From Mucilaginibacter sp. UBA5151 (GTDB lineage: Bacteria; Bacteroidota; Bacteroidia; Sphingobacteriales; Sphingobacteriaceae), in contig DHXR01000001.1 in NCBI GenBank assembly GCA_002413785.1, positions 49,868-113,867 of the forward strand: 64,000 bases of DNA. The letters run 5' to 3'. The notes beneath the pieces are model-generated. The model ran no database searches, was not told the DNA's origin, and saw only the letters and a program-made list of their open reading frames with translations. Both the position numbers and the translations under genes were made by a program. Positions 58,349 to 64,000 of this stretch are shown one piece after another. Position 1 is the first letter of the stretch, and every line of letters begins with the position of its first letter.

Positions 58349-58725
58349 GGACAAAGTTCTTCGAGTGCTTTTTGTGTGAGGGGTTTGTGGATAAACCGGG
58401 TAATATATTTGTTATCCGTAGATTTCCGCATATCCAAAGGATCAAGCGAGGACGATAACATGTATATTTTTATATTTGATTTGTCGATATTGAGCTTATC
58501 GTATTCTTCCAAAAACTCAAAACCGCCCATCAACGGCATCCTTACATCCAAAAAAATCACATCAGGTTTAACAATGCCATCCCGTAACGAATTGATGGCT
58601 TCTGTAGCCGAGCGGACAACAATAATTGTCTCGACAAAGTTACTTCCTTCCAAAATTTTACGCGTGACGAAATTATCTATGTAATTGTCATCAATCAGCA
58701 AACAGGTTTTGAAACAAACAGCCAT
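58345..58725 (-). CDS. Single-domain response regulator
   Basis: A 126-residue CheY-like receiver with a full active site: Asp12 and Asp13 in CLLIDDNYIDN, phospho-acceptor Asp60 in VIFLDVRMPLMGG, the Ser in MLSSSLD and the Lys in FIHKPL. No output domain follows, so it acts by protein contact, as Rcp1/CheY-type regulators do. The start is set at ATG 58725 (MAVCFKTCLL); a TTG at 58734 is possible. Its stop overlaps the kinase start in an ATGA. No sensor kinase is adjacent. A -7 box (TAATTTTG on the minus strand) lies at 58773-58780. Confidence 0.85.
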   Translation of the reverse strand: MAVCFKTCLLIDDNYIDNFVTRKILEGSNFVETIIVVRSATEAINSLRDGIVKPDVIFLDVRMPLMGGFEFLEEYDKLNIDKSNIKIYMLSSSLDPLDMRKSTDNKYITRFIHKPLTQKALEELCP

Positions 58726-58772
58726 TGAGTTCAAAAGTAGCTTTTTAAACCAATTTAAAAAATATAGTTAAT

Positions 58773-58780
58773 CAAAATTA
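58773..58780 (-). promoter_or_regulatory. -7 box of the response regulator-kinase pair
   Basis: The minus strand reads TAATTTTG, a perfect TAnnTTTG match, 47 bp before the regulator ATG. Confidence 0.4.
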
Positions 58781-58944
58781 TTGCTTTATTTTTTTTGGTG
58801 GTTTTAATGCCAATATATCAGGCATTTTACACCGGCAATACCGACACATCCATTTTAAATTTTATAAATTGCCAGCCTGTTACAACGTTTACTTTTTGAA
58901 AAATAGATATAATATAAATCATTAATTTAAAAAAAGTTCCCTGG

Positions 58945-60750
58945 ATGAAAGCCATCAAGTTAGCCACCTTTTTTTCTATACTAATAATTTTTATGGATAC
59001 TACATTAAGCCATGCCGCCGGCACTGTTCAAATCTCGTATAAGGTAACCTTCCCCGAAGCGCAGGCGCATTACGCTGATATTGAAATGAATATTTCGGGC
59101 TTAAAACAAAAAACATTAGATCTTAAAATGCCGGTTTGGACCCCGGGCTCGTACCTCGTCAGGGAATTTTCGAAAAACGTGGAATCATTCGGAGCCGGCG
59201 CAAATGGCAAATGGGTCGCATCGCCAAAAATCAACAAAAACACCTGGCGGATTAATACAACCGGGCTGTCCGCCGTTACAGTTAAATACAGGGTGTATTG
59301 TTTCGAGATCTCCGTTCGCACCAGTTTTGTTGATGCTTCGCATGGCTTCCTTTCAACCACGGGTATTTTTATGTACCCCGATAAAATGCTGCACCACCCA
59401 TCAACAATTCATATAGAACCTTACAAGGGATGGACAAAAGTTTCAACCAGTCTGGAAGCGGTAAACGGCGACCCTTTCACCCGTTACGCGCCCAATTATG
59501 ATATCTTATTTGATTCGCCAATTGAGGTCGGCAACCAGGATATTTTTGGCTTTGATGCTGCCGGAGTAAAATATGAGGTGTGCATGGTTGGCGGCGGTAA
59601 TTATGATAAGGAACGCCTGAAAACCGATATGGCAAAAATTGTGGAACAGGAAACAGCCGTTTATGGCGAAAACCCAAATAAATATTATGTTTTTATAGTA
59701 CACAATTATTTAAGGGGCGGAGGAGGCTTGGAACATTTAAGCTCCACCACCCTGGGCGCTTCACGCGATAATTATGCCACTGAAAACGGTTACCGCAACT
59801 TTTTAGGCCTGGTGGCCCACGAACATTTCCACCTGTGGAACGTAAAGCGCCTGCGTCCGGTTGTGTTAGGCCCGTTTGATTACGATAAGGAAAACTATAC
59901 TGCAAACTTGTGGATTGCCGAAGGCTTTACTGCTTATTACCAGAATATTATTTTGCGGCATGCCAATATTACAAGCCCCGAAATCTACCTGGAGGCGGCT
60001 GCGGGCGAAATTAACACCATAGAGAATACGCCCGGCGCTAAAATACAGCCCCTGGCAGAATCGAGCTTTGATGCCTGGATAAAGGCATACCGGCCCAACG
60101 AGAATTCCATTAACACCGGCATCTCCTATTACGATAAAGGCGCCGAAGTTGGCATGATGCTCGACCTGGAGATCATCAATAATTCCAATGGCAAATATTC
60201 GCTGGACGATGTGATGAAATATATGTACAATACCTATTATAAGCTAAAAAAGCGCGGCTATACCGATGCTGAATTTAAACGCGGCTTCGAAAAATTTGCC
60301 GGTAAAAAGCTCAATGATTTTTATACAAAATACATTTATGGCTTAACGCCGATAGATTATGACCATTACCTGGGCTATCCAGGCTATAAAATAACTGATG
60401 AACTGGCTGCCACAAACGACCCAAGCCTGGGGATAGCCTTTGCTAATAACAACCCAAAAAAAATAGTTTCAGCCGTATTGCGCGGAGGTGCAGGCTGGAT
60501 TGACGGCATTAATGTTAATGACGAGCTAACCGCCATTGACGGCCAGCCAATAACCGATGTGGCCACCATGCTGAATGGTAAAAAACCCGGCGATAAAATA
60601 TCAGTTTCGGTTACCCGCGATGGGCTGCCGCTTACCTTACCCGTAACATTGCTCAGGAATAACAGGGTAAAATATAAAATAGAGTCATTGCCAAACGCCA
60701 CCCCTCATCAATTGCTGGTGAGGAAGAAATGGTTGAAGTTGGTTGATTAG
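58945..60750 (+). CDS. M61-family glycyl aminopeptidase with PDZ domain, exported
   Basis: A 601-residue exported metallopeptidase. Signal peptide MKAIKLATFFSILIIFMDTT (cleaved near SHA). The catalytic zinc motif is HEHFH (His292, Glu293, His296) with the third ligand Glu326 in WIAEGFTAYYQ, as in M61 glycyl aminopeptidases. A beta-rich N-terminal domain precedes it and a PDZ domain follows (about residues 500-585, LGIAFANNNPKKIVSAVLRG, GWIDGINVNDELTAIDGQPI). The ATG at 58945 precedes the signal peptide directly. It is convergent with the ligD remnant. Confidence 0.92.
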   Translation: MKAIKLATFFSILIIFMDTTLSHAAGTVQISYKVTFPEAQAHYADIEMNISGLKQKTLDLKMPVWTPGSYLVREFSKNVESFGAGANGKWVASPKINKNTWRINTTGLSAVTVKYRVYCFEISVRTSFVDASHGFLSTTGIFMYPDKMLHHPSTIHIEPYKGWTKVSTSLEAVNGDPFTRYAPNYDILFDSPIEVGNQDIFGFDAAGVKYEVCMVGGGNYDKERLKTDMAKIVEQETAVYGENPNKYYVFIVHNYLRGGGGLEHLSSTTLGASRDNYATENGYRNFLGLVAHEHFHLWNVKRLRPVVLGPFDYDKENYTANLWIAEGFTAYYQNIILRHANITSPEIYLEAAAGEINTIENTPGAKIQPLAESSFDAWIKAYRPNENSINTGISYYDKGAEVGMMLDLEIINNSNGKYSLDDVMKYMYNTYYKLKKRGYTDAEFKRGFEKFAGKKLNDFYTKYIYGLTPIDYDHYLGYPGYKITDELAATNDPSLGIAFANNNPKKIVSAVLRGGAGWIDGINVNDELTAIDGQPITDVATMLNGKKPGDKISVSVTRDGLPLTLPVTLLRNNRVKYKIESLPNATPHQLLVRKKWLKLVD

Positions 60751-60760
60751 GTGGGATTGG

Positions 60761-60790
60761 GTTGTAAGGAGTTGTAAGGAGTTGTAAGGG
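60761..60790. repeat. Three tandem copies of GTTGTAAGGA/G
   Basis: GTTGTAAGGA occurs twice perfectly and once with a final G, 11 bp after the M61 stop. It is a short slippage-type repeat with no known role. Confidence 0.7.
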
Positions 60791-60822
60791 TTGTTTTAGT
60801 TGTAATGGGTTGAATAGGCGCA

Positions 60823-61755
60823 TTATCCTGTTAACAATTCCAATGCCTTTTTAAGGTCGGCTTTTGTTTTGGTAAGATTTTTCCAGGGGTCCTCTATTTT
60901 TTTTACTCTTTCGGGGATATTAAAAATGGTGTAGTCTGAAAGCTTCAGGTGATCATTCACCTCATGCCAATGCAATGGCGTTGATACCGTAGCCCCTGGC
61001 TTTGGCCTTACGGAATATGCGCAGGCTACCGTTTGCCCGTAACTGTTCTGCAAAAAATCAATGTAAGTTTTGTTTTTTCGTTTGGCCGGATTTCTTTCCA
61101 CGCTGGTGATACCCGGCAGTTCATTATGTATCAGATTCGCCGCCTGTTCTGCAAACATTCGCACAAAATCATAGTCATATTTTGCGCCCAGGCAGCAATA
61201 AATATGCAAGCCCTTTGAACCCGATGTCTTTACAAAAACATCCAGCTTCATGCGGGCAAATATTTCTCTTGTTTTTAATGCGATTTCAACCACTTCTGTA
61301 AATGGCACATCATGCGGATCAAGGTCAATCACTAAAAAATCAGGTTTATCTGAATGCTTGTATGAGCTTAGCCATGGGTTTATCTCTATACAGCCCAGGT
61401 TTACCATATATAATAAAGTGGCAGCATCGTCCCCTATTATATAATTGATATTTTTATCATTACTCTCCGAATAAAGCGGTTTGGTTTTTACCCACGGGGG
61501 TAAAGTTAATGTGTCCGTATCTTTCTGAAAAAAACCGGGGTCGCTGATACCATTTGGCTGGCGGCGCATAGAGATTGGCTTGTCTTTTAAATAAGGCATT
61601 ATCAGCTCAGCCATTTTGCGATAATAATTGATCAGTTGCCCCTTCGTTATACCTTCTTCTTTCCAGTAAATTTTGTTCAGGTGGGTCAGTTTAAGTTCCT
61701 TATGACCGATATTTATGACTTCCTCATCCGAGCTTTGTGTATCAGGTGTTTCCAT
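60823..61755 (-). CDS. ligD: LigD polymerase domain, separated from the rest of LigD
   Basis: A 310-residue primase-like polymerase (POL) domain of the NHEJ enzyme LigD. It has HLNKIYWKEEGITKGQLINY, PISMRRQPNGI, the catalytic LVIDLDPHD (two Asp), KTSGSKGLHIYCC, YIDFLQNSYGQTVACAYSVR and PGATVSTPLHWHEV, all intact. The frame continues upstream without a stop through residues that are recognisably the end of the ligase OB-fold, so this was once the C-terminal part of a PE-ligase-POL protein. The ATG at 61755 could give a stand-alone POL; a TTG at 61788 is also possible. No Ku gene is in the window. Confidence 0.85.
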   Translation of the reverse strand: METPDTQSSDEEVINIGHKELKLTHLNKIYWKEEGITKGQLINYYRKMAELIMPYLKDKPISMRRQPNGISDPGFFQKDTDTLTLPPWVKTKPLYSESNDKNINYIIGDDAATLLYMVNLGCIEINPWLSSYKHSDKPDFLVIDLDPHDVPFTEVVEIALKTREIFARMKLDVFVKTSGSKGLHIYCCLGAKYDYDFVRMFAEQAANLIHNELPGITSVERNPAKRKNKTYIDFLQNSYGQTVACAYSVRPKPGATVSTPLHWHEVNDHLKLSDYTIFNIPERVKKIEDPWKNLTKTKADLKKALELLTG

Positions 61756-62123
61756 AATTATTCTTTCTGGTTCTTTATCTATCCGCAAACCTTTAAAAAC
61801 CGGCTGGCGTAAATGCTCGTCTTCTGTCCACTCAGCCAGGGAAATCGCGTTTAAAAACCGAATGCCCCGTCATGGGCTACCCGTTTGTAGCATTCGATTA
61901 CCCACCCGGCAATTGCCCCGTCAGGGGCTACCCTTCGCGAATGGGTAACCCCTGACGGGGTAATATTTTGTTGTGATTTCTTTTTCTACAAACGGGTAGC
62001 CCCTGACGGGGCATGAATAGCGGGTGAATTTCCCGTCAGTATGGTATCTTAAGCTTTAATTATTTAAAAGCGATTTCCCTGTCCATTCAGCGTACCAAAC
62101 CTCACAAACTAATTTTGGTTTTT
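61756..62123 (-). pseudogene. ligD: Remains of the LigD ligase domain, interrupted by a MITE-like insert
   Basis: On the minus strand, just behind the PE stop, a shifted frame reads KPKLVCEVWYAEWT (62115-62082), and on the other side of the insert AEWTEDEHLRQPVFKGLRID continues in frame into POL. Together they give the standard C-terminal OB-fold segment of LigD ligase. The nucleotidyltransferase core with its KxDG lysine, about 270-300 residues, is absent. The gene is therefore a double casualty: a core deletion and an insertion. Confidence 0.8.
61827..62091. mobile_element. 245-bp MITE-like element in ligD, with 10-bp target duplication
   Basis: The element spans 61837-62081. Its ends are CAGGGAAATCGCGTTTAAA and, inverted at 62063-62081, the same with one mismatch (19-bp terminal inverted repeats). 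Directly outside lie TCCACTCAGC (61827-61836) and TCCATTCAGC (62082-62091), a 10-bp target duplication with one change. The interior has no gene but carries strong palindromes: GCCCCGTCA..GGGCTACCCG near 61863 pairs with CGGGTAGCCCCTGACGGGGC near 61992-62013, and a second hairpin GCCCCGTCAGGGGCTACCC lies at 61916-61961. It presumably moves with a transposase supplied elsewhere. Confidence 0.8.
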
Positions 62124-62714
62124 TTATATAGCCGGCAGCGCAGTAGCTTTCCCATTTTTATTGTTTTTCAACGCTTTAATGCCTTCCGGCACAAAATCTT
62201 CGGGGTCAAAGCTTTTTACGGCATATTCATCGTTATGCTTTATGAGCAACCAGGCATTATCTTCCCTGTTATGCATTTTTACGAGGGTAAATCCACCTTT
62301 GAGTATTTTACCATTAAGGCTGAATTCCAGGGTTCCGGATTCCAGTTCCGACCGTAATGTTTTGGCGTCATCCCCGCGGTCTTCCGCCACCGACCTGTAA
62401 AAGCCTTTATCCCAAATAAAAACCACCCCTGCGCCGTAATTGCCCCGGGGTATTATACCTTCAAAATCTCCGTAAGCTACCGGGTGATCTTCCACCATCA
62501 GGGCAAGGCGTTTGTCATCAGAGTCCATGGAAGGCCCCTTGGGAATGGCCCAGCTTTTCAGAACGCCGTCAAGCTCCAGCCTGAAATCATAATGCAGGTG
62601 CGACGCATAGTGGCGTTGCACAACAAACGACAAAGCTTTTTCTGTACTTTTTCCGCTTCGGGGTTCAGTTGTTTGTTTAAAATCGCGCTTTTTTAAATAC
62701 TCAATCAAACTCAT
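62124..62714 (-). CDS. ligD: LigD 3'-phosphoesterase domain, separated
   Basis: A 196-residue phosphoesterase (PE) domain that heals 3' ends in bacterial non-homologous end joining. It has FVVQRHYASHLHYDFRLELD (metal-binding His, His, Asp), SWAIPKGPSMD, MVEDHPVAYGDFEGIIPRGN (His and Glu/Arg) and a final FTLVKMHNREDNAWLLIKHN. In related organisms this domain is the N-terminus of an ~800-residue LigD. Here it stops after a short linker (KNNKNGKATALPAI) where the ligase should begin. The PE part itself appears complete, so it might still function alone. Confidence 0.88.
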   Translation of the reverse strand: MSLIEYLKKRDFKQTTEPRSGKSTEKALSFVVQRHYASHLHYDFRLELDGVLKSWAIPKGPSMDSDDKRLALMVEDHPVAYGDFEGIIPRGNYGAGVVFIWDKGFYRSVAEDRGDDAKTLRSELESGTLEFSLNGKILKGGFTLVKMHNREDNAWLLIKHNDEYAVKSFDPEDFVPEGIKALKNNKNGKATALPAI

Positions 62715-62822
62715 ATCGAAGCGTATTTAAGACCTTGTGATAACAATTGAAAACAGTTATCGTTTTAGCATGCTCTGCTTATTTAATTAACAGCGCGTAA
62801 CAAGAGCCGCTATACCCATCAA

Positions 62823-62858
62823 ACAGCTGTAATTCAAATTAGTTTGAATTACAGCTGT
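62823..62858. terminator. Perfect palindrome, 16-bp arms, between two minus-strand genes
   Basis: ACAGCTGTAATTCAAA (62823-62838) pairs exactly with 62843-62858 across TTAG. It lies 20 bp beyond the stop of the membrane ferredoxin gene. It lacks a strong T-run on the minus strand, so it may be a repeat or RNA-stability element as well. Confidence 0.5.
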
Positions 62859-62878
62859 CTAAACGTTTTTGGTAATTT

Positions 62879-63964
62879 TTACGCCGATAATTTTTGTACA
62901 AGAGGTTTATCCTTATTACCAAATTCCGGCCTGATCAGCCAGCTTTTCTTGTTTTTCTTATGCGCAACCAGCCAATAAAAAAAGAAAGCAGTTGTAGCAA
63001 CGGTTATTGCCGTGATGCTCCATCCGGGCATCACATCTCTGAGGTTTACAAGGAGGCCGTCAGTAGCGAATTTCCCAAAGCCGAATAAGGAGGGTATCCT
63101 GAACCAATAATAACAGGAAACACCTGAAGCAGCAAAAAAACTGATCAGCTTGCGTTCATATCTTTGTTGAATGATGGATGAAAGGACTGCATAGATAGTA
63201 AGTGTTACCGCTAAACCGATCAATGGCATTTCATAAACGCTGAAAAATGCCGAAATTGAGGTTAGCTGGGTTTCATCAGGTACATGGAACCAACCCCATA
63301 TAAAACCAGGTAAGCCGCCTATTATTAAAAAAGCGCTTATTTTTTGATGGTCGGTCTTCACTGAAGATTTTGGGTGGACATTTTGCGTGGAATCGGGGCA
63401 GGGCGTTACACACTTCATGCAATTATCGCAATGCGCATTGGGCACTTTAAAAAGCACATTTCCGCCGTACAATTTTTCGACGGGATGGATAGGACATAAA
63501 CTTGAACACCATGCGCTTTTCCATTCGAAAAAAAAGCTCATGGTTACACCAATAACGGCCATAGCGATGATCATTATTCCGGTTGCTACCCCATTATTGT
63601 TAAATAATGCATGCCGTAAGGGCACTATAACAAACAGTGCAATTACCGCTGCCAAATTAAGCATGCCGAGTTGCTTTACCGAAAGTTTTCTGCGTTGTGA
63701 AAAGCCTAGGTGGCGGGGCAACAAGGTTGTGGTGGCCAGCGGGCAAACATTTCGCCAAACACCAACAGCCAGCACAAACAATGCAGGCGCCACAGGGATC
63801 AGTATATTCCAGTATAATAAAACACCAAGCGTTGGATAAAACAGCAGGCAGGTTAAAATAACGGCGCCAACCAGCCAGACAGCAGTTTGAACAATACGCC
63901 AGATTAAAATGGAGCGGGCAGACAATTGATCGCCCGACTTGTAGTTAAGTCGTTGTGTAATCAT
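62879..63964 (-). CDS. Polytopic membrane 4Fe-4S protein (NapH/NosR-like)
   Basis: A 361-residue membrane protein with about eight hydrophobic helices. Two cysteine groups are seen between them: WCSSLCPIHPVEKLYG (residues ~151-166) and CDNCMKCVTPCPDS (~180-193), a CxxCxxCxxxCP ferredoxin pattern. An earlier VCPLATTT is typical of NapH/NosR/RdxA-type electron-transfer proteins that link the quinone pool to periplasmic reductases. The family role is inferred and the partner is not in the window. The start at 63964 lies 36 bp from the window edge. Confidence 0.8.
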   Translation of the reverse strand: MITQRLNYKSGDQLSARSILIWRIVQTAVWLVGAVILTCLLFYPTLGVLLYWNILIPVAPALFVLAVGVWRNVCPLATTTLLPRHLGFSQRRKLSVKQLGMLNLAAVIALFVIVPLRHALFNNNGVATGIMIIAMAVIGVTMSFFFEWKSAWCSSLCPIHPVEKLYGGNVLFKVPNAHCDNCMKCVTPCPDSTQNVHPKSSVKTDHQKISAFLIIGGLPGFIWGWFHVPDETQLTSISAFFSVYEMPLIGLAVTLTIYAVLSSIIQQRYERKLISFFAASGVSCYYWFRIPSLFGFGKFATDGLLVNLRDVMPGWSITAITVATTAFFFYWLVAHKKNKKSWLIRPEFGNKDKPLVQKLSA

Positions 63965-64000
63965 AGAAATAGATTAATAATGCGAATCAAGGGTTAAAAT

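Noticed and set aside
61837..62081. CRISPR array from repeated GCCCCGTCAGGGG units
   Set aside because: The units are inverted hairpins within a TIR-bounded element, not regularly spaced direct repeats with unique spacers.

Overview
The window looks like a chromosomal stretch of a Bacteroidota bacterium, most likely Sphingobacteriaceae and close to Mucilaginibacter/Pedobacter. That placement is inferred from protein character (hybrid sensor kinase with reg_prop/Y_Y_Y repeats, TSP3-OmpA porin, MeaB, the hut set), from the rarity of Shine-Dalgarno sites, and from many Bacteroidota-type promoters (-7 TAnnTTTG, sometimes with -33 TTG). I saw no rRNA, tRNA, CRISPR array or prophage.

Layout. 1-0.46 kb: tail of an IS110-family transposase. 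0.6-5.6 kb: two small exported proteins, gpsA, and a TolC/adaptor export pair. 5.6-13.8 kb: polysaccharide deacetylase, a small protein, aconitase, a bestrophin-type channel and gcvP. 13.9-16.4 kb: an AT-rich accessory island between two ~230-260 bp direct repeats, holding a divergent GIY-YIG-like protein, an unknown protein and a YoeB-type toxin-antitoxin pair. 16.6-24.8 kb: housekeeping genes (serS, rsmI, lnt), a degenerate receiver protein, DUF6984, a solitary HigA-like regulator, an HxlR regulator and a patatin. 25-30.2 kb: five glycosyltransferases on the minus strand. 30.2-40.2 kb: meaB, aminopeptidase P, an OmpA porin, a small membrane protein, ridA, recG, a PIN toxin-antitoxin pair, an M28 peptidase and an MFS exporter. 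40.5-49.7 kb: a 1417-residue hybrid histidine kinase, an unusual deacetylase, pdxJ, a repeat-packed gap, an oligopeptide-binding lipoprotein and a membrane hypothetical. 49.9-56.8 kb: a complete histidine-utilisation operon (marR-hutH-hutU-hutI-ftcD). 56.9-58.7 kb: an orphan antitoxin beside toxin and nuclease remnants, then a response regulator translationally coupled to a BadF/GlcNAc-type kinase. 58.9-64 kb: an M61 peptidase, a broken ligD and a membrane ferredoxin.

Functional links. Histidine goes to glutamate through urocanate, imidazolonepropionate and formiminoglutamate, with FtcD passing the formimino group to folate. The MarR gene opens that operon, and a perfect palindrome sits between its -33 and -7 boxes. 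The glycosyltransferases probably build a surface glycan. ridA and recG follow the small membrane gene on one strand.

The most striking features are decay and small mobile DNA. The LigD gene has lost its ligase core and carries a 245-bp MITE-like insert with 19-bp terminal inverted repeats and a 10-bp target duplication, so the polymerase and phosphoesterase parts are now separate ORFs. Several dispersed repeat families punctuate intergenic DNA; one supplies the C-terminus of RsmI.
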